DNA of 64,000 bases from an unicellular cyanobacterium SU3 (GCA_002172675.1 NETF01000007.1:37508-101507); one strand, 5' to 3'; shown: positions 49,711 to 59,108, numbered from the stretch's first letter. Program-made: numbers and translations. Notes: generated from the letters alone by a model not told the origin.

Positions 49711-50043
49711 CTAAGAACCCAATTTAAGAGCTTCAACATATAAACTGTAAGTTATGCCAATTTTAAAAAGATTAATAATATCAAGACTAAGCGATCGCCC
49801 TTTTTTATTACTTCGACTATAGGCTATCCGACTAATTGCTTCTGTAAAAATTAGCAAAAAAATACCGACCGTAATATCCCAATAAGCTTCTTGTCCGGCG
49901 GTAATAGAAACTGATTGACCGACAAAAAATCCAAGCAGAAGACTAATTAAACTTAAAGAAATCCGTCGCCAAGGATTAGCAAAAGTTTGATTAAACTTAG
50001 TTTGAGTAACTTCGACTAAAGTATTTAATCTTGTTCTTTGCAT
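49711..50043 (-). CDS. ycf20: Ycf20/DUF565 membrane protein
   Basis: 110 residues with two membrane helices (about 28-48 and 55-72). NPWRRISLSLISLLLGFFVG and the following DITVGIFLLIFTEAISRIAYS match Ycf20, a plastid/cyanobacterial family; in algae and plants it has been linked to photoprotection. The last part IINLFKIGITYSLYVEALKL is also conserved. The DUF3611 gene ends 29 bases upstream on the same strand, so the two may be a unit. Confidence 0.9.
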   Translation of the reverse strand: MQRTRLNTLVEVTQTKFNQTFANPWRRISLSLISLLLGFFVGQSVSITAGQEAYWDITVGIFLLIFTEAISRIAYSRSNKKGRSLSLDIINLFKIGITYSLYVEALKLGS

Positions 50044-50072
50044 AACTTACATTACCTCATTTTATTATCCAA

Positions 50073-50642
50073 TTATCGATCCAAACGATCTAATAAATAA
50101 AGACCCACTACAATACCAGCAAAGTGACATAAAATTGTGTGAGTATTAGCTAGAAGCAGTAAAATTTCGCTAGGGGTAGGTAACTTACTGGTATCATAAA
50201 CGGCTGCACCTTGAGGGATATTAGATAGTTTTCTCCATAAAATACCGACAAATCCTTCAGCACCAATAATTGATAGAAAAATACCCACTAAATTAGATAA
50301 TAAACCGGCTCGAATTAATCGTAAAGTCGATGATTTTTTAGGCCGTAGTTTTGCGTCGGGGTTACGCATCAGTTGAGCAATTTTTTTATAACGAAAACAG
50401 ATTAAAATACTGATGACCAGGGAAATCACTCCAGCAACGGAACAAAAGACACTAAAAGAAGTTCCTTCAGTGGATTTTTGTTGAGCGACTAAACCCGCTA
50501 AAGACAAAAATAATAACGCAGCAGCTAATACCCCTAATACTAACTGTCCCCAGAAGCCTATATTCCCTGACCATTGTAAAATATTGGCGGCTCGTTGAAC
50601 GTTGGGGGGAAGGGGTCGAGAAATTTGGTAGTTTCGACTCAT
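50073..50642 (-). CDS. DUF3611 membrane protein
   Basis: 189 residues with four hydrophobic segments (about 32-52, 64-84, 105-130 and 160-183). The start RPLPPNVQRAANILQWSGNI is the conserved signature of the family, found in cyanobacteria and plastids. Function unknown. Upstream of ycf20 on the same strand and transcribed away from dps. Confidence 0.88.
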   Translation of the reverse strand: MSRNYQISRPLPPNVQRAANILQWSGNIGFWGQLVLGVLAAALLFLSLAGLVAQQKSTEGTSFSVFCSVAGVISLVISILICFRYKKIAQLMRNPDAKLRPKKSSTLRLIRAGLLSNLVGIFLSIIGAEGFVGILWRKLSNIPQGAAVYDTSKLPTPSEILLLLANTHTILCHFAGIVVGLYLLDRLDR

Positions 50643-50939
50643 AATCGGATGGTGAAAACGATAACAGTTATGACTTAGTAGACTCCTCTTTATGATGACA
50701 CAGATAAACGAGAAAAGTTTGTAGTCAAGGCTTTAGCCTTAATCATGACTCACTGACTCATCTCTTAAAACTTACAACAAATCAGTCTTTAGACGACGAA
50801 ACACTGTATCACTCTCGAACTATACCGAAAGATAGAGCAACGAATTTACAAAACTTTAATCTCTATCAGACAGTAGATGGGAAAGCCTTAAATAAATTGC
50901 TGTAATAGTAAATGAAGATACAGTGCAATTAAATAATTT

Positions 50940-51479
50940 ATGGCTACTTTAAACATTGGATTAACAGAAGAACAAAGATATGGCGTAATTGAACTTTTAA
51001 ATCGTCACTTATCTGACTTCTACTTATTAAACATCAAAACTAAAAAATATCACTGGGACGTAGTGGGTCCTCAGTTTAGAACGCTCCACGAACTTTGGGA
51101 AGAACACTACAATACTCTATCATTAAACATCGATGAAACTGCGGAAAGAATCCGCGCATTAGGTGGCTATCCTGTAGGAACCGCCAAAGGATTCCTAGAA
51201 TTAGCTACTTTAAAAGAGCATCCTAATGATTTACCTTCTGCCAACGAAATGGTAGTTAGACTTGCTGGTGATCACGAACAAGTAATCCGCAATTTAAGAG
51301 AAGATATTAACCGTTCTTCCGAAGATTTTAGAGACGAAGGAACCGCAGACTTCCTAACCGGAATCATGGAACAACATGAGGAAATGGCTTGGATGTTACG
51401 CTCCTTTGTTGAAGGTGAACAACTTGATGGTAGTGGCAATCGTCCAGGTAGTGAAACCAAACCTACTGTTAATGCCTAA
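50940..51479 (+). CDS. dps: Dps-family ferritin-like protein
   Basis: 179-residue member of the 12-subunit iron-storage and DNA-protection family. The ferroxidase ligands lie in TKKYHWDVVGPQFRTLHELW and IDETAERIRALGGYP (H, D and E). The C-terminus is polar. A potential terminator follows. Stress protein with ChaB tail comes next, so this is a stress locus. Orthologues are induced by peroxide or starvation. Confidence 0.93.
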   Translation: MATLNIGLTEEQRYGVIELLNRHLSDFYLLNIKTKKYHWDVVGPQFRTLHELWEEHYNTLSLNIDETAERIRALGGYPVGTAKGFLELATLKEHPNDLPSANEMVVRLAGDHEQVIRNLREDINRSSEDFRDEGTADFLTGIMEQHEEMAWMLRSFVEGEQLDGSGNRPGSETKPTVNA

Positions 51480-51494
51480 ATAGGTTTGATGGTT

Positions 51495-51516
51495 GACAAG
51501 GTTTAAGCCTTGTCTT
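51495..51516 (+). terminator. possible weak terminator after dps
   Basis: GACAAGG-TTTAAG-CCTTGTC, a perfect 7-bp hairpin starting 16 bases after the dps stop. Only TT follows, so termination would be poor. Confidence 0.4.
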
Positions 51517-51568
51517 AACCCCTACCTTTCTTAACTTTAATTTGCTGTTACAGAAAATATCATTATCT

Positions 51569-52345
51569 ATGAATAACGAATATCAAGCACAAAAAACTAT
51601 TACTGGAATTTTCCAAACTGAAAAAGAAGTAGACACAGTCATTAACCGACTGTTAGAAAGGGATGTACCCCGAGATCATTTATCTGTTATGGGTAAGGAT
51701 TTCGAGTCTCAGACTCGCATTAGTGGTTTTATAACTAAAAAAGACGTAATTATCGGTGGACTGCGTAACGGAGCAATTTTTGGTTCTCTGTTTGGTTCTC
51801 TCCTTAGCTTATTAACCGGTGTGGGTGTTCTCTTTATTCCCTTCGTCGGTTCAGTGGTTGCTGCTGGTCCGTTGAGTTCTTTATTACTCGGTGCGGCCAC
51901 AGGTGCGATCGCCGGTAGTGCTGGTGGTGGTTTAGCCTCAGTATTATCTACCTGGGGAATGCCTGAAGATAAGGCAGCTATCTACGAAACTCGCCTTAAA
52001 GCAGGAGAATTCATCGTTATGGCTGAGGTTCCCGAAGATCGTTCTGGGGAGTATATCCTGCTGATGGAAAGCGCAGGAGGTCAAGAAATCCACGTTACAG
52101 ATGCTACCTTACCTCACCCTTGTCCTGGACGTTGCGACAGTCCTGAAGATTTAGCACTAGAAGTGAAAGCGCATTTATCTGAAGACGCACAAGAAACCTT
52201 TATCGAACGCTATAACGCTGTATTTGATGAAACTGAAGACGAAATGAAGGCCGAACAAGCTGCTTGGCAAGCTGTCAAAGATACCTATACAGAGGATGAA
52301 AACGGTGTCTGGAGAAAAGAAGAAAAAGAAGCAGCAATGGTCTAG
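51569..52345 (+). CDS. glycine-zipper stress protein with ChaB tail
   Basis: 258 residues from ATG 51569. N-terminal general-stress (GSP17M-like) part: [20 protein letters not shown] and [10 protein letters not shown]. Then two long Gly-rich hydrophobic segments (about 65-120), a [20 protein letters not shown] block, and a C-terminal ChaB domain ([37 protein letters not shown]). ChaB is a small helical domain of unclear role, common in stress proteins. It follows dps by 90 bases; a strong terminator closes the unit. Confidence 0.82.
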   Translation: MNNEYQAQKTITGIFQTEKEVDTVINRLLERDVPRDHLSVMGKDFESQTRISGFITKKDVIIGGLRNGAIFGSLFGSLLSLLTGVGVLFIPFVGSVVAAGPLSSLLLGAATGAIAGSAGGGLASVLSTWGMPEDKAAIYETRLKAGEFIVMAEVPEDRSGEYILLMESAGGQEIHVTDATLPHPCPGRCDSPEDLALEVKAHLSEDAQETFIERYNAVFDETEDEMKAEQAAWQAVKDTYTEDENGVWRKEEKEAAMV

Positions 52346-52647
52346 GAATTTTCTCATCTCATCTTTAATTTTTATAGGGGAATGAACTCCCCTATATTTT
52401 TTTGCCAGTTATCACAGTCGCAGCCTAGATTAACTGATTAATTCTACTGTTGCCTATTGCCTGTTCCCTGTTGCCTCCCACTGTGCGCTATAAATTTTTA
52501 ATTAAGGGAGCATAATTATCTCAGCCACGTCACTTATAAATGATATGTGCTAAACCTAAAGCAATCAATGTCACCCTAGGATCATTGAACTTGATGATGA
52601 CTTTTTAGCACAGACTCATCAAGACGTTGGTATGAGTATCATAATTT
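52346..52647. other. 302-base spacer with terminator
   Basis: Contains the terminator at 52373-52403, then a GCCTATTGCCTGTTCCCTGT low-complexity heptamer tract near 52450 and a promoter-like AT-rich stretch. No gene seen. Confidence 0.5.
52373..52403 (+). terminator. strong rho-independent terminator after the ChaB-tailed gene
   Basis: TATAGGGGA and TCCCCTATA pair over 9 bp with a 6-base loop, and seven T follow (52397-52403). Confidence 0.88.
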
Positions 52648-53241
52648 ATGTTTCTCAAAATTCGCTCTTCAAAACCAGAAGTTAAAGTTGTTAATCGTCG
52701 GAAATCTAAAAAACGCCTTTTTCCGCTCCTTTGTCTGGCCAGTTTGGGGTTATGGTTAGGTTATAAACAGTTACAAAGTTATTTTGTACAACCCGAAGCT
52801 ATTTTTGTCTTAGGAGGACATGAAGATCGAGAACGGTTTGCCGCTAAACTTGCTCTCGAACATCCTAACTTACCCATTTGGGTATCTTCAGGCAGTCCTG
52901 AAAACTATGTTACTAAAATATTTACTAATGCAGGGATTAGTGGCGATCGCCTTCATCTCGATTATCAAGCGAAGGACACGGTAACTAATTTTACTACCTT
53001 GGTCAAAGAATTAAAAGATCAAGGAATTGATAGTGTTTATCTCATCACTTCTGATAATCACATGAATCGAGCAAGAATTATCGGTGAAATTGTTTTCGGG
53101 ACTCAAGGAATTACCCTTAAACCTCTCTCTGTTCCTTCTGATGATTCCCCTGAACCCATCGAGAAAATTATTAGGGACGGAGGACGATCTTTTCTGTGGT
53201 TACTAACAGGAAAAACAGGAGAAACTTTACTACTACCTTAA
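52648..53241 (+). CDS. YdcF/SanA-family DUF218 membrane-associated protein
   Basis: 197 residues. A basic N-terminus and one transmembrane helix (about 25-43) precede a DUF218 fold: AIFVLGGHEDRERFAAKLAL, PIWVSSGSPENYV, YLITSDNHMNRARIIGEIVF. The family resembles ElyC/SanA of the envelope polysaccharide pathway; activity unknown. It is convergent with the carotenoid oxygenase, 7 bases apart. Confidence 0.85.
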   Translation: MFLKIRSSKPEVKVVNRRKSKKRLFPLLCLASLGLWLGYKQLQSYFVQPEAIFVLGGHEDRERFAAKLALEHPNLPIWVSSGSPENYVTKIFTNAGISGDRLHLDYQAKDTVTNFTTLVKELKDQGIDSVYLITSDNHMNRARIIGEIVFGTQGITLKPLSVPSDDSPEPIEKIIRDGGRSFLWLLTGKTGETLLLP

Positions 53242-53248
53242 TAATTAA

Positions 53249-54655
53249 TTATGCCGGTTTCCAAGTTCCATGAAATCCTGGCGGAATCACATTGGGTAAT
53301 CCTAAACGACATAAAGGACTTTGCTCTAACCCTTCACTATCATAAATTCTTAGTTCTGATTGATGTTCGTTACCATCATAAACAACGGTTAACACCCATC
53401 CTGTTTCTGAGTTGGGACTATTAGGCACAAAAATCGGTTCTGACGCATATAAATTTTCTTCCATATTTGCTACAGTTAACTTCTTTAATTGTCGATCATA
53501 ACGAGCAATAACCCCTAAAATTTCCTCGGATAGATCAGCATTTTCTCGATGAACTGATAGATAAGTATAACGCCAATTTTGTCCCGTTTGATGAGGGTGA
53601 ACAATGGGAAAATCTGATCCCCTATCTAATAATTGTTCTTGACGGATGACTTTAGCTGTTTTTGGATCAATTTCTACTTCCCAAAGGGTTCCTTTTGCCG
53701 GTGTTTTAATATTTCCTGTGGGTACTTCTTTTAAGTTTTGATTGGTTGAAAAGTCAGGATAACGGACTATTTCAACAATGATATTTTCTTGTTCATTGAC
53801 ATAACCATTACTATAATGCCATTGAAACCAAGGATCAGCTTTTCCTTTAGCAACAAAGGATAAACTATCCCGATCAAAAATTAAAATTTCTGTTCCTAAT
53901 TCTGGTTTCCATTCCATTGCCTCACTTAAACTAGATAATCCTAATGCAGCAGGTAATAATTTCACACGCACAGGAGGAACAAAAAAGATGATATATGATC
54001 CCCCAATTACGAAATCATGAACTAATCGTAAACCTTCTAAAGCATAATCTGATTTTTCAATTACCTTTCCCGTAGGATCACTTTTATAAAGATGTAGTGT
54101 AACTTTTGCACCTAAACTAATGCCAAAGTTATAGATAATCCCAGTTTGCGGATCAGTTTTTGGATGTGCCGAAAAGGGCTGTTTTTCGTCTAAATTTTTG
54201 AGATTATCTAATCCTTTTGTTTCTAAATCACACAAATCTAAAGCATAAGGGTTTCCCCCTTCCCATAAGGCCAGTAATTTTTCAGGTACTGCTAAAACCG
54301 ATGTGTTAGCAGCATTTTTTACATCTTTTCCCCAGGTTTTCCAGAAAGGGCCAGGCACAGTCATGCCATAATTAGGATATAAATAGCGGTTAGCTTCTGC
54401 TTCTTTTTGATACTTTTCTGTTTTTACATAACGATAGGTTGCGGTTGCACCTTCTTCGTTTAAATGAATGGCTAAAATTGCCCCATCGCCATCAAACCAA
54501 TGACCAACTTTTTGACTTCCTCTTTCTAGTCTTGCTGGTCCATTTCGGTATAACGTTCCTCTTAATCCATCAGGAATTTCTCCTGATAAGATAGGTAAAG
54601 GTTTTAAGGGAAATTCTTCGGCTGGTTTTGCGATCGCTTTTGACCAAGTTGGCAT
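53249..54655 (-). CDS. apocarotenoid/carotenoid cleavage oxygenase
   Basis: 468-residue seven-bladed propeller non-heme iron enzyme that cleaves carotenoids or apocarotenals (retinal-forming 15,15'-type in related cyanobacteria). Iron His ligands are seen in FSAHPKTDPQTG, LVHDFVIGG, FQWHYSNGYVNE and the C-terminal PPGFHGTW. The second-sphere Glu residues are in VEIVRYP and VEIDPKT. The full N-terminal GTLYRNGPARLERGSQKVGH block is present. It uses the products of the crtP/crtB pathway, but is not linked to it. Confidence 0.92.
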   Translation of the reverse strand: MPTWSKAIAKPAEEFPLKPLPILSGEIPDGLRGTLYRNGPARLERGSQKVGHWFDGDGAILAIHLNEEGATATYRYVKTEKYQKEAEANRYLYPNYGMTVPGPFWKTWGKDVKNAANTSVLAVPEKLLALWEGGNPYALDLCDLETKGLDNLKNLDEKQPFSAHPKTDPQTGIIYNFGISLGAKVTLHLYKSDPTGKVIEKSDYALEGLRLVHDFVIGGSYIIFFVPPVRVKLLPAALGLSSLSEAMEWKPELGTEILIFDRDSLSFVAKGKADPWFQWHYSNGYVNEQENIIVEIVRYPDFSTNQNLKEVPTGNIKTPAKGTLWEVEIDPKTAKVIRQEQLLDRGSDFPIVHPHQTGQNWRYTYLSVHRENADLSEEILGVIARYDRQLKKLTVANMEENLYASEPIFVPNSPNSETGWVLTVVYDGNEHQSELRIYDSEGLEQSPLCRLGLPNVIPPGFHGTWKPA

Positions 54656-54809
54656 AATTTTGATAGTTAACTTTAATTTTTATCTTTATTAGTTTAACAA
54701 TTTTTATTTAATTTTATCAATATTAGTTGTTTTAATACCACCCTAAATCTTCCATCTCGTAAGATTAAAACTATTTTTTTTGATAACTCTTCAAAAGGTA
54801 ACAGTTAGT

Positions 54810-55039
54810 GCAAGATAAGAGTAGAAATTTATTCTTCTAATGGATCACTGGCTAATTTACGGAATACACCTAAAAGAAAAAGAAAATGGCAACCCGAAAA
54901 TATAGAAGAAATTAGGAAAAAACTAGATAGCGAGGAAAGAATGTATAATACTAAATAGTTATTAGAAATATTAGGTATTTTAAAGGGAGTCTATATAAGC
55001 TCACGCCAACTAAGATGTACCACCCATAATTTGAGGTAG
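54810..55039 (+). pseudogene. scrap of an IS630-type transposase N-terminus (helix-turn-helix)
   Basis: In one frame the DNA reads NTPKRKRKWQPENIEEIRKK, LDSEERMYNTK, a TAG, then LLEILGILKGVYISSRQLR and another stop at about 55037. The W-x-P-E-x-I-x-x-I-R-K-x-L pattern followed by GVyISxRQL looks like the winged helix of IS630-family transposases. No catalytic part is attached. Recognition is by eye only. Confidence 0.4.
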
Positions 55040-55047
55040 ATATTTTG

Positions 55048-55675
55048 ATGAATCGAAACTTACAAAATAGTAAATATATCCTTGAGAAAGAGTTAGGACA
55101 AGGTAGTTTCGGAATTACTTACAAAGCTATTAACCAAAATATTAACCAAACAGTAGTAATTAAAACTCTTAATATTTGGAGAATGATATTAACCCCATCG
55201 AAAATGCCAGTCTTGTTAAGACTAAAAGAAGACTTATTCCCCATAACTTATTGTTTATTTCATGCTTAGTTTTGGGTTTTGGTTTTTTATTGACTCTAAT
55301 TAGTCTGTGGAAATATAAATCCCCTTCTCCTTCTGTATCTCCAACAATTCCTGTTCAAACTAACCCCTCATCCACAACTTCTCCCTCAACTTTAAGCGAA
55401 GAATCTCCAAAATCCACACCATACTCTGAACAGACATCTTCTCTCAAAAATAATGAACCATCAACTCCTTTAACCGAAGACCAACCTTTAGAGATAGTCA
55501 CACCCGAAACGCCAACTACAAAAACTAATAGTTAACCTGAACTAAAACCTCAAAATCAACAAGAGTCAGCACCAAGCTTAGAACAGAATAAAAATCAATT
55601 GGAAAAGGAAAGAGAGCAAATGTAGAAGGAAAGAGAAAAAGAAAGAGAACAATTACAAAAGGAAAGGGAAGAATC
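55048..55675 (+). pseudogene. Ser/Thr kinase gene with the catalytic core deleted
   Basis: Starts MNRNLQNSKYILEKELGQGS and continues FGITYKAIN...VVIKTLN, a kinase N-lobe with an intact Gly loop and ATP lysine. At about 55170 the frame jumps to ENASLVKTKRRLIPHNLLFI, then a membrane helix and a Pro/Ser/Thr-rich part, then stops at 55533-55535; the same frame resumes as a Glu/Lys/Gln-rich coil and meets a further stop (55623-55625). HRD and DFG loops are absent. RBS GAGGTAG lies upstream of the ATG at 55048. An IS6-like end follows at 55676. Confidence 0.75.
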
Positions 55676-56005
55676 GGGTTCTGTTGCAAAAACTTGTAGG
55701 AAATACAATTATCCGATACTTTTCTAACTTTTAAGCAGTAATGTTCAAGAGAAAATCAATTTAACTATGAAATTTCAAAACGACTGTTGTCAATTTTTTT
55801 ACACTTAAAAACTCATTATACTTTATTATTGTTCAATAAAACTAAATTAAATATTAAAATAAATATATCAAAAATAAATTTTATTTTCTTTTTATAGCTT
55901 AGATGAAGTGTGACTTCTAAAGTTAAAGAAAGGAACAAAATAGTTATAACTGAAGTTACAAACTTCTGAAATAACCTCAGTCATTGCATCATTGAGGACA
56001 ATTAA
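55536..56005. other. decayed region after the kinase pseudogene
   Basis: Contains the pseudogene tail, an IS6-family-like end (55676-55690) and about 300 bases of very AT-rich sequence without a gene. The last 35 bases precede the small secreted protein at 56006. Confidence 0.5.
55676..55690 (+). mobile_element. IS6-family-like terminal sequence (solo end)
   Basis: GGGTTCTGTTGCAAA matches the terminal inverted repeat consensus of IS6/IS240-type elements (GGttCTGTTGCAAA). No transposase and no second end follow in this window, so it is a solo remnant at the edge of the kinase pseudogene. Confidence 0.5.
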
Positions 56006-56329
56006 ATGAATGGATTTTTAGTTGGCGTAATTTCAATTATTGCCTTAGTTTCTGTTGCAAAAATCACCCCCGCAGAACCGATTCAACAACCTTCTTCACA
56101 GCAAAATTCTAATTCTGAAAGTGTCGGTAGAAAATCACCTTATGAAGTTGGTACCATTACAGGGGTAGTATCTGGACCTTATGGTAGTATTTTATTTATT
56201 GAATTATCTGATAAAACGAAACTAAGATTTCATCATCCTAGTAATTCTTTAGCCAGAGGTGAACAAGTTTTAGTTTATCAGCAAAATGGAGAACATTTCC
56301 TTATAGAAGCTTCTCAACCCCGTCGTTAA
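56006..56329 (+). CDS. small exported protein of unknown function
   Basis: 107 residues. A hydrophobic start (FLVGVISIIALVSVAKI) is a signal peptide or anchor, followed by a Gln/Ser-rich linker. The folded part, YEVGTITGVVSGPYGSILFI then ELSDKTKLRFHHPSN and GEQVLVYQQNGEHFLIEA, looks like a small beta-barrel. No family recognised. GAGGA lies 12 bases before the ATG. Confidence 0.65.
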   Translation: MNGFLVGVISIIALVSVAKITPAEPIQQPSSQQNSNSESVGRKSPYEVGTITGVVSGPYGSILFIELSDKTKLRFHHPSNSLARGEQVLVYQQNGEHFLIEASQPRR

Positions 56330-56402
56330 TTGATGGGATGACAAGATTGAATGAGTAATCAATATTAAGTAAAAACGTTATCAAATACTTTTTATTGATT
56401 AC

Positions 56403-56660
56403 TTAAGCTGTGCATAACGCTTCTTCAGCTTGAAGATTTTGAAATAAAATATGAGCGACTTCTGCAGCAACTTTAACAGGAAAGTTGCTCGAACCAATGG
56501 AATGTAAAATACAATTATCAGCATTTATCTTTCGTTCTGATTTTAGCTGAAATGCGACTAATAACTCTTGATTATAATTATAAGTATTGATTTTAGGATA
56601 AATTTTTTTATTTAATGTTCTTTCAGAAAATATAGCGTTTTTCGGACTCATTAGGTACAC
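56403..56660 (-). CDS. hypothetical protein
   Basis: Up to 85 residues (the second Met at 56651 gives MSPKNAIFSERTLN as a likelier start). Soluble; contains NQELLVAFQLKSERKINADN and SNFPVKVAAEVAHILFQNLQ. No family recognised. A small ORF (56734-56913) and a dispersed repeat lie upstream. Confidence 0.45.
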   Translation of the reverse strand: MYLMSPKNAIFSERTLNKKIYPKINTYNYNQELLVAFQLKSERKINADNCILHSIGSSNFPVKVAAEVAHILFQNLQAEEALCTA

Positions 56661-56709
56661 TTAACTCCTGCCTTCTGCCTTCTGCCTCCTGCCTCAAAGC
56701 GATTACCTT

Positions 56710-56738
56710 TGTACCTCACAAGTATGGGAACTGCTATA
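56710..56738. repeat. dispersed 29-base repeat, copy 2
   Basis: TGTACCTCACAAGTATGGG followed by AACTGCTATA; matches 24 of 29 positions of 49678-49706. It overlaps the end of the small ORF at 56734. Confidence 0.5.
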
Positions 56739-56913
56739 AATTAGATAAATTTGTTTCATATTCTAATTGAAGTGTGTTTTCGTACTCATCAACGATAATG
56801 ACTAATAATCCTTCTCCCTTTTGTTGACGAAAATGCCAGAAACAACGGGACAAAATAGAATAATTGCACTGTAAAAATTTCTGTCTAACTTCTCTATCAC
56901 ATAAGTTGATCAT
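56734..56913 (-). CDS. small hypothetical protein, 59 residues
   Basis: A minus-strand ORF with a strong RBS (GAGGAG, 9-10 bases before the ATG at 56913). Product begins MINLCDREVRQKFLQCNYS and contains FWHFRQQKGEGLLVIIVDEY. Soluble, with a strand-helix pattern like small regulatory proteins. No homologue I recognise. It lies upstream of the hypothetical gene at 56403 on the same strand. Confidence 0.5.
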   Translation of the reverse strand: MINLCDREVRQKFLQCNYSILSRCFWHFRQQKGEGLLVIIVDEYENTLQLEYETNLSNL

Positions 56914-57077
56914 GAAAATTATCTCCTCTGTTTTTAATTAGAATCTTTAAAAATTATGACTGTTCCTTGTCATTGACATGATGAGCGTGTTAACTGTAAA
57001 GTGTGAGTTTTATCACCAATGAATGATAAATTGCTATTATTTAATTGATGATTGATAACTAAATCAACTGATAACTG

Positions 57078-58106
57078 ATGACCACCCAACCCCCCCAAAA
57101 CTTAAATAAGACCCAAGAAACCCTTATTTCTGTTAATTCTTCCCTCTTGTTATCTCGGATGGGATGTGGTACCTGGGCCTGGGGAAATCGTTTTTTATGG
57201 GGTTATGATCAAAGTATGGATAAAGACTTACAACAGGTGTTTAACCTAGCTGTGAGTCGTGGTGTTATCTTATTTGATACAGGAGACTCTTACGGGACAG
57301 GAACCCTAAAAGGACGCAGTGAAACCTTATTAGGAAAGTTTACCCAAGAATATGACGGACCCAATAAGGATAATATTTGTATCGCCACAAAATTAGCTGC
57401 TTATCCTTGGCGATGGACTCGTCACTCCATGGTAAAAGCAGGAAAAGCTTCAGCACAACGGTTAGGCAAAAATATCGATTTAGTTCAAATGCACTGGCCA
57501 ACTGCCAATTATTTTCCTTGGCAAGAATGGCCGTTATTAGATGGGTTAGGGGACTTGTATCAACAAGGGTTAGTTAAAGGAGTGGGTTTATCCAATTACG
57601 GGCCGAAACGACTCAAACAAATTGTTAAACGGTTTGCCGAAAGAGACATCCCTATTGTGACGTTACAGATACAATATTCGTTATTATCTACTTATCCTGT
57701 CAGAGAATTAGGGGTTAAAGAAGTTTGTGACGAGTTAGGAATACAATTAATTGCTTATAGTCCTTTGGCGTTAGGATTATTAACTGGAAAATATCGGGAA
57801 AATGGTAAGCTTCCTGGTGGCTTTCGGGGTCTATTTTTTAGACGAATGTTGCCTAAAATTCGTCCTTTAATTCAAGGTTTAGAAGAAATTGCGACTCAGA
57901 GACAACAAACAATGGCACAAGTGGCCATTAATTGGTGTATTTGTAAAGGGTTTATCCCTATTCCTGGGGCAAAGAATTATCAACAAATGGAACAAAATTT
58001 AGGTGCAATGGGTTGGCGACTGAGTGAAGGAGAAGTCATGGAATTGGATAAATTAACCCAAAAAGTTGATAAGGAAATGGTACAAAATCCCTTTCAGACG
58101 AAGTAA
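57078..58106 (+). CDS. aldo/keto reductase
   Basis: 342-residue NADPH-dependent oxidoreductase. The catalytic tetrad is seen in LFDTGDSYGTG (D, Y), ICIATKLAAYP (K) and VQMHWPTANYF (H). The C-terminal cofactor block is IPIPGAKNYQQMEQNLGAMG. Cyanobacterial and plant homologues form a group near pyridoxal reductase; the physiological substrate is unknown. Single gene. Confidence 0.93.
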   Translation: MTTQPPQNLNKTQETLISVNSSLLLSRMGCGTWAWGNRFLWGYDQSMDKDLQQVFNLAVSRGVILFDTGDSYGTGTLKGRSETLLGKFTQEYDGPNKDNICIATKLAAYPWRWTRHSMVKAGKASAQRLGKNIDLVQMHWPTANYFPWQEWPLLDGLGDLYQQGLVKGVGLSNYGPKRLKQIVKRFAERDIPIVTLQIQYSLLSTYPVRELGVKEVCDELGIQLIAYSPLALGLLTGKYRENGKLPGGFRGLFFRRMLPKIRPLIQGLEEIATQRQQTMAQVAINWCICKGFIPIPGAKNYQQMEQNLGAMGWRLSEGEVMELDKLTQKVDKEMVQNPFQTK

Positions 58107-58157
58107 TAATCCCTCTTTTATCAACTGAGACGAAAGATGTTTATATTGTAGGGGATT

Positions 58158-58185
58158 GTAGGGGTCAATGGCCATTGACCCCTAC
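58158..58185. repeat. perfect 28-bp palindrome
   Basis: GTAGGGGTCAATGG followed by its exact reverse complement CCATTGACCCCTAC, with no loop. It lies between the convergent aldo/keto reductase and lipoprotein genes. REP- or MITE-like; no T-tract. Confidence 0.65.
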
Positions 58186-58218
58186 GGAAATGTCTAACTT
58201 AGTCTAATTAAAAAATAT

Positions 58219-58824
58219 TTATTGACTGGCTTTTTGTTGATTGCCATATAGCTCTTTTCCAGAATTGAGTTGAGAGGCAATTTCTTGACGATTATCAATA
58301 AAGGTATATTGTTCGTTATAGGAGCTATCGGGAGATTCTCCTATAATAAACTGTCTTACAGGCATATCAGGCGCATTCATGACAATGCGATCGGAGATTC
58401 TTACATCAGCTTGGGGTGCATTGGGATCTTCTTCTGTGAGTCGAGAGATTACCCATAATTCATTATCGACAGCATATACACTTTGTATTTCAAGATCATA
58501 ACCCCCCGAAGGTACTTCTACTTCAGTAGTTATGGTACGTTCTTCGTTTTCTGCTCCAGGCACATTAACATCGATATAGGGAACTTCAACAGTCTCTTTT
58601 TCTTGTACAACAACCACTTTAGGAACAACCACGGTTTTTTCTCTTAACCCAACGTTGACATCAGGTCCTTCAATATCATACTCCGGTAACTGTCCAGGCT
58701 CGACATTCACATCGGGTAATTGCCCTTGTTGTTCCTGTTCTACCTGACATGATACTAAAGAAAAAGTTAGTAACATTAGAGATAGAGGAAAGATTTTTTT
58801 TAGCATTGAATATTGTAATTTCAT
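58219..58824 (-). CDS. lipoprotein of unknown function
   Basis: 201 residues with a lipoprotein signal (basic start, hydrophobic core, lipobox LVSC at about 23-26). The mature protein begins with repeats of PDVNV/EYDI (GQLPDVNVEPGQLPEYD), then VVVPKVVVVQEKETVEVPYI, and a globular part with SVYAVDNELWVISRLTEEDP. The C-terminal half resembles other cyanobacterial surface lipoproteins; no named domain. Confidence 0.75.
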   Translation of the reverse strand: MKLQYSMLKKIFPLSLMLLTFSLVSCQVEQEQQGQLPDVNVEPGQLPEYDIEGPDVNVGLREKTVVVPKVVVVQEKETVEVPYIDVNVPGAENEERTITTEVEVPSGGYDLEIQSVYAVDNELWVISRLTEEDPNAPQADVRISDRIVMNAPDMPVRQFIIGESPDSSYNEQYTFIDNRQEIASQLNSGKELYGNQQKASQ

Positions 58825-59007
58825 AATTATTTTAATTGGAGTAACAATGGAATAGCTTCTAAGTCCTTAGTCACTTTTGCACTCACCAAGGACGAAAAAA
58901 GTATAAATACATATAGTAAGTATGTAATCTACTTAATTAATGACTTTTTTTTAATAGAAAAACATCTACCTTTCGAGATATTAATCATTACAGTCGAATT
59001 ATTAATC

Positions 59008-59036
59008 AAAAATTTAACCTCCACAGATTGTGGAGG
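59008..59036 (-). terminator. terminator after the glycine-zipper gene
   Basis: CCTCCACA-GAT-TGTGGAGG, an 8-bp hairpin at 59018-59036. On the minus strand TTAAATTTTTG follows. It lies 72 bases beyond the 59109 stop. Confidence 0.6.
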
Positions 59037-59108
59037 ATTTAAGCAAGAGAAGGGCTTATGACAAAGGATTTATGTTCCCTGTTTCAGCATGAGGAGACGG
59101 TCTGCATT

